Positions 16,623 to 25,241 of a stretch of 64,000 nt of DNA are shown one piece after another. The notes beneath the pieces were generated by a model, which worked only from the letters and a program-made list of their open reading frames with translations, was not told the origin of the DNA and ran no database searches. The position numbers were made by a program, and so were the translations under genes. Source of the stretch: an uncultured Neptuniibacter sp. (lineage in GTDB: Bacteria; Pseudomonadota; Gammaproteobacteria; Pseudomonadales; Balneatricaceae); the NCBI RefSeq assembly GCF_947498015.1, contig NZ_CANMIR010000005.1:161551-225550 (forward strand), read 5' to 3'. Position 1 is the stretch's first letter, and each line of letters begins with the position of its first letter.

Positions 16623-18350
16623 TTACTTTAACCAGAATGCAATCAGCGTGAAGATGGCGATCATGAACCAGACCAGCGACATGAGCTGCCAGAAGATCAG
16701 GGCGTTTGGTGATTTCTGTGCAGCTTCGCGCGGGATCAGGAAGTCCGGGTTTGGTTGAGTCAGGTCCTGCATAAACTGGTCGATACTGTCGTAACGTTGT
16801 TGGGGGTCTATCATCATCGCCTTCTCAAGTGCCCGGTCGAACCAGATTGGAATAATCGGGTTGTGCCGGTCAGCCGGTATATATTTGAGTTTCTGAAGCT
16901 GGTGGGGTTTTTCACAATTTTCCAGACTATCGCCAAAAGGAAGAGCGCCGGTAAACATTTCGTATGTGATGGCGGCCAGTGAGAACATATCTCCTTTAAT
17001 ACCGGTGTTCTGGCCGAGTCGGAATACCGGGTCGGAATAGTTCATCGTCCCTAGAATCCGGTCACGCTCAAGCGGAACGAAGATCTCATTGATACCGGCA
17101 ACAAAGACCGATCCGAAATCCACAATCACGGCACTGTTGTCAGGTCGAATCATCACATTGCTGGGCTTAAGATCCTGATGCAGGGTTTCACGTTGATGGA
17201 ACGCTTTCAGGCCCGCCGCGATATCTTTCACGATCTTGATCGCTAACGCGGGCTTGGGGGTAGGGTTTGATTCGATCCATTCATCAAGTGGAACCCCATC
17301 GATCGACTCCATCAGATAATAGAGAAAGGTTTTAGCTCGATTTGGAATGTGAACTTCGACCACATGGGGGCTATCGATACGGCTACCGACCCACTCCTCC
17401 ATGACAAAGCGTTCGATATAAGCGGTGTCATCATCATAGTTCTGCGAGGGGGTTTTCATCACCCAGCACTCATCGGTCTCCAGATCGCGCACTCTGTAGA
17501 GCTGGCTTCGATTACTGGCGTAGAGTTCCTGCTCAATCAGGTAGCTGTCGATCTTCATGCCGGTTTCCAGTTCCGGCGGGAAGGGGAGAGTGGTCAAGCG
17601 ATCAGTCATATCGCTGATAGAATCATCGTCGATCTGATTAACCCGTAGCAGTTGGCAGCTCAGGTTGTCTGTACTGCCTGCATCATAAGCGGTTTGCACC
17701 AAACTCTGGCAACACTGATTCAGATCAGAATCGCCCAGTGCAAGGGCTTTCAGTTGTGAAGGCTCTAAAACATCATGGATACCATCGGTGCTCAGCAGAA
17801 ACAGATCGCCCTCTTCGATATCGATCACCTTGTAGTCGATCTCCAGATGGGTATCCATCCCCATCGCGCGCGAGAGACAGCTGTTGCTCTCACTCAGACG
17901 GGTGATGTGATCCTCTGTCAGGAGTTCGAGGCTATCCCTTCTAATCAGGTAGATACGACTATCACCGATATGAAACAGATGGGCTTTCCGTGATTTGATC
18001 ACCAGTGTGGAGAGGGTACATACGTGCCCCCGTGTGGTCGAAAGGTACTCATGACTGCGGGCGTAGAGCAGACGGTTGATTGAGGTCAGGACCTTTTGTG
18101 CGGATTTGCTGACGGTCCAGATATCAGGGGTATCAAAATAATCACTGAGAAACTCCTGCACACAGTACTGGGCAGCTTCAGCGCCCGCCTCTGCGGTGCT
18201 CACACCGTCTGCAATGATCGCAACCGCCCCTTTGGTCGTTAACAGGTTTCCTTCAGGCTGAAAAAAGCCCAGACAATCTTCATTGCGGGCTTTACGGCCT
18301 TCTACACTGTGTTGGCCTATGGCGATATCGATCTCATTGCTCAGGTACAT
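16623..18350 (-). CDS. PP2C-type phosphatase / Ser-Thr protein kinase fusion, membrane-anchored
   Basis: This 575-residue protein joins two opposing activities. The N-terminal PP2C domain (to about 240) keeps its metal-binding acids in RKARNEDCLGFF, VAIIADGVST, HIGDSRIYLI, LLSTDGIHDV and GSTDNLSC. The protein kinase domain (about 265-520) has the ATP Lys in CWVMKTPS, LHQDLKPSNVMI (HQD in place of HRD) and DFGSVFV. One hydrophobic segment at the C-terminus (WQLMSLVWFMIAIFTLIAFW) anchors it. AGGAAG supports ATG 18350; GTG 18371 is an alternative. It follows the nasA-like transporter after 73 bp, an arrangement like P. aeruginosa PA1782-PA1783 as I recall. Control of nitrate uptake is an inference. 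Confidence 0.9.
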   Translation of the reverse strand: MYLSNEIDIAIGQHSVEGRKARNEDCLGFFQPEGNLLTTKGAVAIIADGVSTAEAGAEAAQYCVQEFLSDYFDTPDIWTVSKSAQKVLTSINRLLYARSHEYLSTTRGHVCTLSTLVIKSRKAHLFHIGDSRIYLIRRDSLELLTEDHITRLSESNSCLSRAMGMDTHLEIDYKVIDIEEGDLFLLSTDGIHDVLEPSQLKALALGDSDLNQCCQSLVQTAYDAGSTDNLSCQLLRVNQIDDDSISDMTDRLTTLPFPPELETGMKIDSYLIEQELYASNRSQLYRVRDLETDECWVMKTPSQNYDDDTAYIERFVMEEWVGSRIDSPHVVEVHIPNRAKTFLYYLMESIDGVPLDEWIESNPTPKPALAIKIVKDIAAGLKAFHQRETLHQDLKPSNVMIRPDNSAVIVDFGSVFVAGINEIFVPLERDRILGTMNYSDPVFRLGQNTGIKGDMFSLAAITYEMFTGALPFGDSLENCEKPHQLQKLKYIPADRHNPIIPIWFDRALEKAMMIDPQQRYDSIDQFMQDLTQPNPDFLIPREAAQKSPNALIFWQLMSLVWFMIAIFTLIAFWLK

Positions 18351-18385
18351 AGTTGCTTCCTGTATCTGCACCAGCGGGATTGACT

Positions 18386-18406
18386 GAGGGTGGAAGACCC
18401 ACCCTC
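18386..18406 (-). other. GC-rich hairpin between nasA and the kinase gene
   Basis: GAGGGTGG and CCACCCTC are perfect 8-bp arms around AAGAC. No T run follows on the minus strand, so it is not a standard terminator. It may partly stop, or stabilise, the transcript between the transporter and the kinase. Confidence 0.6.
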
Positions 18407-18423
18407 AAGTTTAGTGCGATAAC

Positions 18424-19896
18424 TTACTCCACATCGATCAGTTGTACTGTGCCATCTGGCAATATCTCTGCCATCTTACCACTGGGTTCATCCATAAATT
18501 GAACCATCAGGAAGACCACCGCAGCAGATGCTGCAATCACCAGGAAGAAGGTTGAGTAGTCAACGAAGCTTAGGACTGTCAGGTAGCAAACTGCACCCAC
18601 GTTGCCATAAGCACCTGCCATCCCCGCGATCTGTCCGGTCATGCGACGCTGAATCAGAGGGACGACTGCGAAAACCGCACCTTCACCCGCCTGTACAAAG
18701 AATGAGCAGCACATAGTGGCAATCACTGCCAGAGGGATCCACCAGGATCCATCGATCTGGCTAAGAACGGTATAGCCGATCGCCAGGCCGAGAATCAGAA
18801 CACTCAGTGTCTTTTTACGTCCAATTTTGTCACTCAGGTGGCCCCCTGTGGGGCGCGCTACCAGATTCATAAAGGCAAAGCCTGATGCCAACAGACCCGC
18901 CTTCACCGGATCTAGGCCATCAAAGGTTTCCAGGAAGAACAGTGGCAGCATGGATACAACCGCCAGCTCAGAACCGAAGGTTGCAAAGTAAGCCACATCC
19001 AGTACGGCTACCTGCTTGAATTTGTAGCGGTGCAGCTCTGGTACACCATGTTTAAGGTTCTCTTCATTCACATGGTAGATTGCTCGCAGCTGCACGAAAA
19101 ACAGCAATACCAGCGTGACATAGATCGCGTTTGTAGAAAACTCATCCAGCAATCCGATATTGGGCGGCGACAGCTTCCAGGTCAGGACCGCTAAGGCAGC
19201 GTACATCGGTATATTCATAAGAATATAGAAAACGAAATCTTTCTTACTGGTGACCTCCAGTCCACCACTTTTCTTCGGCTTGAAGTAGGTTGAACCTTTA
19301 GGCGTGTTGCGTGCCATCTTGTAGTAAAGAAAGCCGTAGCAGATAGCTATCACACCGATCGATGCCAGTGCATATCTCCAGCCATTCTCACCACCGTACA
19401 TTAAAGCGATTGTTGGCAGGGTCATTGCGCCAGCAGCAGAACCAAAATTACCCCAGCCGCCGTAGATCCCCTCCGCGACACCTACCTGTTTGGCAGGGAA
19501 CCACTCGCTGACCATACGGATACCGATTACAAAGCCAGCACCGATAAAACCACTGAAGAAGCGCATAATAGCAAGCTGTTCATAGGTCTGCGCCGCGGCA
19601 AAACCCAGGCAGATCAAGCCACCAATGACCAATAGTATGCTGTAGATAATTCGGGGGCCGTACTTATCAACAAGGGTACCGATCACAATCCTGGAGGGGA
19701 TCGTCAACGCAACGTTCAATATGAGGAGTGCTTTCACTTCAGCACTGGTCAGATCAAACACCTCTTTGATATACGCCAACATGGGGGCATGGCTGAACCA
19801 GACAACGAATGTCAGGAAGAACGCAAACCAAGTGATATGTAAGGTTTTGATCTTGGGATCACCAAAATCCAACAACCTTATTCTGCTGGTGGACAT
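18424..19896 (-). CDS. nasA: NasA-type nitrate/nitrite MFS transporter
   Basis: This 490-residue major facilitator protein has about 12 membrane segments and the nitrate-nitrite porter signatures: [13 protein letters not shown] and [10 protein letters not shown] correspond to the two nitrate-signature loops, with LVDKYGPR and [10 protein letters not shown] as loop 2-3 and 8-9 motifs. It is closest in feel to NasA, an uptake carrier for assimilation. The promoter, however, has FNR and NarL sites, so here it may serve anaerobic nitrate entry. TAGGAG precedes the ATG. The phosphatase-kinase gene is downstream on the same strand. Confidence 0.9.
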   Translation of the reverse strand: MSTSRIRLLDFGDPKIKTLHITWFAFFLTFVVWFSHAPMLAYIKEVFDLTSAEVKALLILNVALTIPSRIVIGTLVDKYGPRIIYSILLVIGGLICLGFAAAQTYEQLAIMRFFSGFIGAGFVIGIRMVSEWFPAKQVGVAEGIYGGWGNFGSAAGAMTLPTIALMYGGENGWRYALASIGVIAICYGFLYYKMARNTPKGSTYFKPKKSGGLEVTSKKDFVFYILMNIPMYAALAVLTWKLSPPNIGLLDEFSTNAIYVTLVLLFFVQLRAIYHVNEENLKHGVPELHRYKFKQVAVLDVAYFATFGSELAVVSMLPLFFLETFDGLDPVKAGLLASGFAFMNLVARPTGGHLSDKIGRKKTLSVLILGLAIGYTVLSQIDGSWWIPLAVIATMCCSFFVQAGEGAVFAVVPLIQRRMTGQIAGMAGAYGNVGAVCYLTVLSFVDYSTFFLVIAASAAVVFLMVQFMDEPSGKMAEILPDGTVQLIDVE

Positions 19897-20101
19897 GAGA
19901 CTGCTCCTAAAAATTTAACAGCGTTGTGGCAGATGTCCCGACAAAACAGGCACTGACGCACTGTGTCATTTATCTATGCCCCTGCGACTGGGCAGGAGGG
20001 TATAAGTTAAATTACTCAGATATTGCTGTGTTTAAACCGTTTTGGCGGTTCGGAAAGTTCTTATCTGACTGCCAAAATAGGCCTTTTCGGCCGGATGATT
20101 T

Positions 20102-20115
20102 TTGATGTAAATCAA
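20102..20115 (-). promoter_or_regulatory. FNR-type box of the nasA promoter
   Basis: TTGAT-GTAA-ATCAA is a perfect FNR palindrome centred at 20108.5. On the minus strand TATTTT (20079-20074) is centred 32 bp away, so transcription should start near 20067, leaving a leader of about 170 nt before nasA. Confidence 0.85.
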
Positions 20116-20152
20116 TAGTTACAGAGCGCCCTTCAAGGGGTGATAGGGGAGA

Positions 20153-20168
20153 TACCACCTTTGTGGTA
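20153..20168 (-). promoter_or_regulatory. NarL 7-2-7 site of the nasA promoter
   Basis: TACCACC-TT-TGTGGTA has two inverted NarL heptamers separated by 2 bp. Its centre (20160.5) is exactly 52 bp from the centre of the adjacent FNR box and about -93.5 from the predicted nasA start. Confidence 0.8.
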
Positions 20169-20239
20169 TGTGTGGTTTTCTGTGTTAACTTGTTGAATTT
20201 AAATGATAAATGATTGTGCTCTTATCTGTTGTTGAGGGG

Positions 20240-20566
20240 CTGAGGTTAAGCTGATCTATTTGGGGGTAGGTTCCAGGTTATACAGGCGGGTGACTGATTT
20301 TCTACCCCGAGTAGTGCTCCTATACAACTTGCTGGGTAACCAAATTTATACCTACAGAGGTATTGGGAAACATCCCGACAGAGCTTAATCTGATTGACGT
20401 TGTTTGGGAGGACTCCTCTTGATTGTGCTACGGAAACCTAAGGCAATTGATCTCCTCTCTGCCTTAAGGGGAGTTCACCCGATAACCTTGACTCTCAGAG
20501 GTGCCTTCACCTCGTATCAACTTGCCAATAGCACCGGCGTGTATCCCATATACCGCCGGTTTTTTT
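20240..20566 (+). ncRNA. Candidate structured non-coding RNA with terminator
   Basis: No ORF with a start and RBS is seen here. The plus strand folds into a series of hairpins: GGGGTAG/CTACCCC (20263-20269, 20302-20308), ATACCT/AGGTAT (20348-20363), GAGG/CCTC (20408-20418), CCTAAGGCA/TGCCTTAAGG (20437-20469), and a perfect GAGGTG/CACCTC with a CCTT loop (20498-20513). A strong terminator ends it. No known riboswitch, 6S, tmRNA or RNase P signature is visible to me. The 5' end is a guess. It could instead be a leader that ends early. Confidence 0.45.
20533..20566 (+). terminator. Strong Rho-independent terminator
   Basis: ACCGGCG / CGCCGGT arms, extended by GTAT / ATAC after a one-base bulge, are followed by seven T. 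There is no protein-coding gene upstream on this strand for over 900 bp, so it must end a non-coding or regulatory transcript. Confidence 0.88.
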
Positions 20567-20571
20567 GATTT

Positions 20572-20639
20572 AGACCTCTTGAAGCCTAATAAGTCGAAGC
20601 GAGAGGTTTCTATTAGGCGCTAATCTGCTTTAATAGCAG
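20572..20639 (+). other. Competing RNA helices upstream of the 20799 gene
   Basis: Two interleaved helices can form. Stem 1 pairs 20572-20580 (AGACCTCTT) with 20601-20609 (GAGAGGTTT). Stem 2 pairs 20584-20591 (GCCTAATA) with 20611-20618 (TATTAGGC). Only one base separates the two 3' arms, so they probably exclude each other. A further CTGCT/AGCAG hairpin follows at 20625-20639. The rest of the gene-free stretch to 20798 shows nothing I can name. Confidence 0.4.
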
Positions 20640-20798
20640 TTACTGTCACGTGGTGGATTGAATCACGTATTTCGTTTGTATCGCATTGTTGTACTGGATG
20701 TAACAGGGAAGGTCATACCGGTTCATGTTGTCTGCATCTATCCTCTCCTGAATTATTGATGATGTAAGATACTGAGCGATACGGTTAGAAGGTGTTAT

Positions 20799-23700
20799 AT
20801 GGGTCGTTCTTTCTTACCGTTAAATCTATTGCGCTGGTTTGTATTTGGGATACTGGCGTTGGGGATCATCTACATTGAGACGCTGATCAGCGAGCGTCAC
20901 GAAGCTCAATCCCGTGCGGAACTTCAAAACCTCTTAATTGATGCTAGAAACCGAATCGAAAATAATCTCATCAGTGATATCCAGCTATCAAAAGGACTCA
21001 TTGCTGCTGTAGCCACCAATCCCAAAATCTCCCAGGCTGAATTTACTCAGGCCGCTAAAACCCTGTTTCAACAGAACACGCAACTGATCAATGTAACAGC
21101 GGCGCCTGATCTGGTGATCCGTAATCTATATCCTCTGGAGGGTAATGAGTCTGCTCTGGGCTTAGATCTGAGGGGAATACCTTCACAGTTTAAGGCGGTT
21201 GAACAGGCCAGAAAGACGCGGAAAATGGTGTTAAATGGTCCTGTAGAGCTGGTACAGGGGGGCAGCGCGTTTATCGCCCGTATGCCCGTTTTTCTGGAGA
21301 GTGATGACCCGGAAGGGGGAGAGCAGTTCTGGGGTGTGGTAAGTGCTCTGATTGATGAGCAAAAGTTGTATAAAAATAGTCAGTTACTCACCCATGATCA
21401 ACCGATTGAGATCGCTATTCGGGGGAGGGATGGGGCTGGTATTAAAGGCGGGGTGTTTTATGGGCGGGAGTCCCTCTTTGAGGAAAATCCTGTTACCACA
21501 ACGATTCAGCTCCCATCCGGGAGTTGGTATCTGGCGGCAGTCGCAACTCAGCCGCTGCTCTCACAGAATCAAATTCATGGGTTTATCCGACTTGGGTATG
21601 GCCTGTTTTTGCTGATCGTCCTGGCAGGTTTTGCCCTGCTTAATCGTACCATTCGAACTCTGGACCAGACGCAAAGTAGCCTGTCAGATTCTTTACTTAA
21701 ATTAAATGAGCGTGAACAGCTACTCCAGACAGTTCTGGATGAGATCCCTGATATTCTGGTACTTAAAGACCGGCACGGGAAGTTTTTGCTGGGTAATGCC
21801 GCGGTGGCGCGACTCTATAACACCACGCCAGAAGCGCTGGTGGGTAAAGATGATCTTGATTTTGGTGTGCCTGAAAACATAGCCGATGCTTTTCGTCAGA
21901 GTGTGCTGGATGTTATAGCGTGTGGAAAAACAGAGACGGTATATGAAGAGGGTGTGGATGCGAAGACAGGCAAGGTGCGTCACTTCAGATCGATCAAAAA
22001 GCCGTTTAAAGATGCTGAGGGTAATCATCAAATACTGATCATCGCACATGACATCACGGAGATTGTCGAAGTGCAGGAGCAGCTCTCTGAGAGTGAAGCG
22101 AGGCTGAGAACCATTTTAGATAATGTCGATGCTTGCATCTATCTCAAAGACCGGTCAGGGAAATATCTATTTGCCAACAAAGCTACCCGACAGTTGTGGG
22201 GGCTGGGGATGGAGGAGATTGTTGGCTTTGGCGATGATAAGTTTTTTGCCGCAGAGGATGTTCCCGCCATCATCCAAAATGATCGTATTGTGCTGGATGG
22301 GGGCGAACGCATCCATGTTGAGGAGAGTGCGGCGCTTCCTAACGGTGAGCGCTCGATTTATCAGGTCACAAAGCTCCCCATCAAAGGGGATGACGATACC
22401 ATTTACGCCCTATGTGGCATCTCTGTCGATATTACTGAGCGTATTAAAACTGAACAGGCACTACGTGAGAGCGAACAGCGTTTCAAAATGGCTGGTCGTG
22501 CAGCCTACGACCTGATCTACGAGTGGGACGTTAAAACGGATTCATTACTCTGGTTTGGTGATGTGGATAAGATCCTGGGTTATGACGTGGGCGAGGTTTC
22601 TCACAACATACAGGCCTGGCTGGCATTGATTCATCCGGAAGATGTTGGCCAGCTCTCCAATGCGGTGGAGCGACACCGCTGCGAAACCGATCCCATTAAG
22701 TACGAGTATAGAATTAAGCATCGTGACGGTTACTATCTCTCTTGGAGTGACCATGCCCTGCCTCTGCTGGATGATACGGGCCAACCCTTTAAATGGATCG
22801 GCGTGTGTACCGATATTACCCTGCAGAAACAACAACAGAGGGAGCTGGAGTTCAGCGCCTATCATGACAAACTGACCTCTCTGCCTAACCGGGTGCTTTT
22901 GGCAGACCGGTTATCTCAGGCGATGTCTCAGGCTAAGCGTCGAGAACAAAAGGTTGCGGTGGTCTATATCGATCTGGATGGGTTCAAAGAGGTCAACGAT
23001 CAATATGGCCACAACGTTGGGGACAAACTACTGATTGAGGTTAGTCAGCGCTTCAAATCCATGCTTCGGGAGGGGGATACCATTGCCCGGCTCGGCGGTG
23101 ATGAGTTTGTTGTCGTAATGCTGGATATTGACGAGAGTATCAGCGCCATACCGTTACTACAGCGTATATTGATTGCGGTATCCCAGCCGGTCAAAGTGGG
23201 AGAATATGTGGTGCAGGTGTCTGCAAGTTTAGGTGTTTCAGTTTATCCACAAGTGGAAGAGATCGGTGAGGATCAGCTGTTACGCCAGGCGGATCAGGCG
23301 ATGTATCAAGCCAAGCTACAGGGTAAAAACTGCTACGCCTTCTTCGATATGGATCAGGAAAGAACGATCCGGGATCAACGGGATGAACAGGCACGTGTGG
23401 TTCAGGCTCTGGATAAAGACGAGTTTGAGTTGTACTACCAGCCTAAAGTGAATATGCGAACCGGTTCTGTGGTCGGCATGGAGGCGTTGATTCGCTGGCA
23501 GCATCCCGAAAAAGGCTTGCTGGTGCCGGGACAGTTCCTACCTAAGTGGGAGGAGCATCCGATCTCGATTCATATAGGAGAGTGGGTGATACGGACAGCG
23601 CTTCAACAGATGCAGCTATGGCAAAAAGTGGGGTTAGATCTGCCGGTGAGTATTAATATCGGAGGGCTGCAACTGCAGCAGGATGATTTTGTCCCACGGC

Positions 23701-24545
23701 TTTCCGAAATGCTGAATCTGCACTCGGATGTGCCAGCAAGGAAACTGGAATTAGAAGTTTTGGAAAGTAGTGCTCTGCAAGATATTTCACGGGTTTCCAA
23801 AGTGATGAAGCAGTGCAGTGAGCTCGGTGTGAGTTTTTCACTGGATGATTTTGGTACAGGTTATTCCTCCCTGACCTATCTGAAAAACCTACCTGCATCG
23901 ACCCTGAAAATAGATCAGAGCTTTGTCCGTGGCATGTTGGAAGCGCCCGAAGATCTGGCGATTCTGGAAGGGGTTATGGGATTGTCACATGCCTTTCGCC
24001 GGGATGTGATCGCTGAAGGGGTTGAGGAGCTTGAGCAGGGAATATTGTTGCTGCAGTTGGGGTGTGACTGTGCTCAGGGGTACCTGATCGCAAAACCGAT
24101 GCCCGCAAAATCGGTACCCGGCTGGCTTGAACAGTGGGTACCTCCGGCCGCCTGGTTGGAGGAGGTCAAGGTCGGGCGCGAAGGCATCCCTCTCTTGTTT
24201 GCTGAGATAGAGCATCGGGTCTGGATTAAAAAGATCGATACCTACCTGGCAGGCGAAGCCAGTGACTGGCCCGAGATCGAGACTGACCAATGCCGGTTTG
24301 GTATCTGGTTAACACACGAAGGGATGAGCCAGTTTGCGCACCTGCCGACCTACACGCACTTGGATGAGCTACATAGCAAGGTTCATCTATACGGAGAAAA
24401 AGCCTGCCAGGCGTATCTGGAAGGGGATGAAGACGAAGCTACAGCCTGCCAAGCGTCGCTGCATCACTACAGTGAACTGTTACTTAGTAAGCTCAACTCA
24501 CTGCGTGGCTATATTCCAGAGAGATCGTTAGAAGTCATCGATTGA
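20799..24545 (+). CDS. CHASE-PAS-GGDEF-EAL-CZB cyclic-di-GMP sensor protein
   Basis: This 1248-residue protein should make and/or break c-di-GMP in response to signals. It has a membrane segment (about 11-31), a periplasmic CHASE domain (about 60-235; LGLDLRGIPSQFKAVEQAR), a second membrane segment (about 262-283) and three PAS domains (about 305-685). GGDEF follows with ARLGGDEF and an RxxD inhibitory site (REGD) five residues upstream. EAL has EALIRW, DDFGTGYSS, LKID, AEGVE and CAQGY, so catalysis looks possible. The last 115 residues form a CZB zinc-binding domain (HRVW, CRFGIW, HSKVH). AGAAGG precedes the ATG. It faces narL tail to tail. Confidence 0.93.
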   Translation: MGRSFLPLNLLRWFVFGILALGIIYIETLISERHEAQSRAELQNLLIDARNRIENNLISDIQLSKGLIAAVATNPKISQAEFTQAAKTLFQQNTQLINVTAAPDLVIRNLYPLEGNESALGLDLRGIPSQFKAVEQARKTRKMVLNGPVELVQGGSAFIARMPVFLESDDPEGGEQFWGVVSALIDEQKLYKNSQLLTHDQPIEIAIRGRDGAGIKGGVFYGRESLFEENPVTTTIQLPSGSWYLAAVATQPLLSQNQIHGFIRLGYGLFLLIVLAGFALLNRTIRTLDQTQSSLSDSLLKLNEREQLLQTVLDEIPDILVLKDRHGKFLLGNAAVARLYNTTPEALVGKDDLDFGVPENIADAFRQSVLDVIACGKTETVYEEGVDAKTGKVRHFRSIKKPFKDAEGNHQILIIAHDITEIVEVQEQLSESEARLRTILDNVDACIYLKDRSGKYLFANKATRQLWGLGMEEIVGFGDDKFFAAEDVPAIIQNDRIVLDGGERIHVEESAALPNGERSIYQVTKLPIKGDDDTIYALCGISVDITERIKTEQALRESEQRFKMAGRAAYDLIYEWDVKTDSLLWFGDVDKILGYDVGEVSHNIQAWLALIHPEDVGQLSNAVERHRCETDPIKYEYRIKHRDGYYLSWSDHALPLLDDTGQPFKWIGVCTDITLQKQQQRELEFSAYHDKLTSLPNRVLLADRLSQAMSQAKRREQKVAVVYIDLDGFKEVNDQYGHNVGDKLLIEVSQRFKSMLREGDTIARLGGDEFVVVMLDIDESISAIPLLQRILIAVSQPVKVGEYVVQVSASLGVSVYPQVEEIGEDQLLRQADQAMYQAKLQGKNCYAFFDMDQERTIRDQRDEQARVVQALDKDEFELYYQPKVNMRTGSVVGMEALIRWQHPEKGLLVPGQFLPKWEEHPISIHIGEWVIRTALQQMQLWQKVGLDLPVSINIGGLQLQQDDFVPRLSEMLNLHSDVPARKLELEVLESSALQDISRVSKVMKQCSELGVSFSLDDFGTGYSSLTYLKNLPASTLKIDQSFVRGMLEAPEDLAILEGVMGLSHAFRRDVIAEGVEELEQGILLLQLGCDCAQGYLIAKPMPAKSVPGWLEQWVPPAAWLEEVKVGREGIPLLFAEIEHRVWIKKIDTYLAGEASDWPEIETDQCRFGIWLTHEGMSQFAHLPTYTHLDELHSKVHLYGEKACQAYLEGDEDEATACQASLHHYSELLLSKLNSLRGYIPERSLEVID

Positions 24546-24550
24546 TAGAG

Positions 24551-24573
24551 GGAGGGGTTAATTGAGCCCCTCC
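24551..24573. other. Inverted repeat at the convergent end of the CHASE gene and narL
   Basis: GGAGGGG and CCCCTCC are 7-bp arms that include the last codons of narL. There is no T run on either strand, so any terminator role is weak. Confidence 0.35.
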
Positions 24574-25223
24574 TGAACCGCCCAGACCGCAACTTCCACA
24601 CGGGAGCGAAGATGGAGTTTTTTCAGCAGGTGCTTCACATGCACTTTAACTGTACCCTCTGTGATGCTCAGTTTGCGTGCGATCAGCTTATTCGGCAATC
24701 CCGCCGCGATTAGTTTGATAATCTGTCTCTCACGAGGGGTCAGGCTACTGATATCAGGCCCTTTCTTGGTTCGTTTGCTCTGAAGAGCCTGAGCAAGAAG
24801 GGCGGTCAGCTTTTCACTGATGACCATTTTTCCCAGGGCTGCCTGATTCAGGTTGCTTAATAGCTCCTCGGGTTCCATATCTTTAAGCAGGTAGCCATCA
24901 GCGCCTGCCTTCAGTGCAGCGACCACGTCCTCCTCATTATCTGAAACGGTAAACACGATAACTCTGGACGCTACACCCTCCTCACGAAGCATTTTTAACG
25001 TTTCAATACCATTGATCTCAGGCATATTGAGATCGAGCAGAATCAGATCCGGTTCATGTTCCAGCGCTGCTGCAACCCCCTCATGCGCATTACTGGCTTC
25101 CGCGATCACCTGTAGCTCAGAATCGAGTTCGATCAACTGCTTGACCCCCTTACGTAGCAAAGGGTGGTCGTCGATCAGCAAGATTGACGCTGGGTTTGAA
25201 TGTTCACTCTGTTGTTCCGACAT
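24558..25223 (-). CDS. narL: Nitrate response regulator NarL
   Basis: NarL is phosphorylated by NarX and binds TACYYMT heptamers to control nitrate respiration genes. The 221 residues have a receiver domain with the acidic pocket at Asp18-Asp19, phosphoacceptor Asp64 (LILLDLNMP) and YLLKD. A LuxR-type HTH follows ([34 protein letters not shown]). It follows narX by 18 bp on the minus strand. Four good NarL 7-2-7 sites lie in this window, near nasA, narK1, narG and moaA. Confidence 0.96.
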   Translation of the reverse strand: MSEQQSEHSNPASILLIDDHPLLRKGVKQLIELDSELQVIAEASNAHEGVAAALEHEPDLILLDLNMPEINGIETLKMLREEGVASRVIVFTVSDNEEDVVAALKAGADGYLLKDMEPEELLSNLNQAALGKMVISEKLTALLAQALQSKRTKKGPDISSLTPRERQIIKLIAAGLPNKLIARKLSITEGTVKVHVKHLLKKLHLRSRVEVAVWAVQEGLN

Positions 25224-25241
25224 AGCTGAGTTCCGATATTG

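Noticed and set aside
16623..18350. Type VI secretion PpkA/PppA pair
   Set aside because: Kinase and phosphatase are fused here and no Tss genes are near; the neighbour is a nitrate transporter.
20572..20618. H-type RNA pseudoknot
   Set aside because: The loop that would have to cross the 9-bp stem is one base long, so both helices are unlikely to form at once. Listed as competing helices instead.
24551..24573. Terminator for the CHASE gene and narL
   Set aside because: The 7-bp repeat lacks a T run on either strand, so it is listed only as an inverted repeat.
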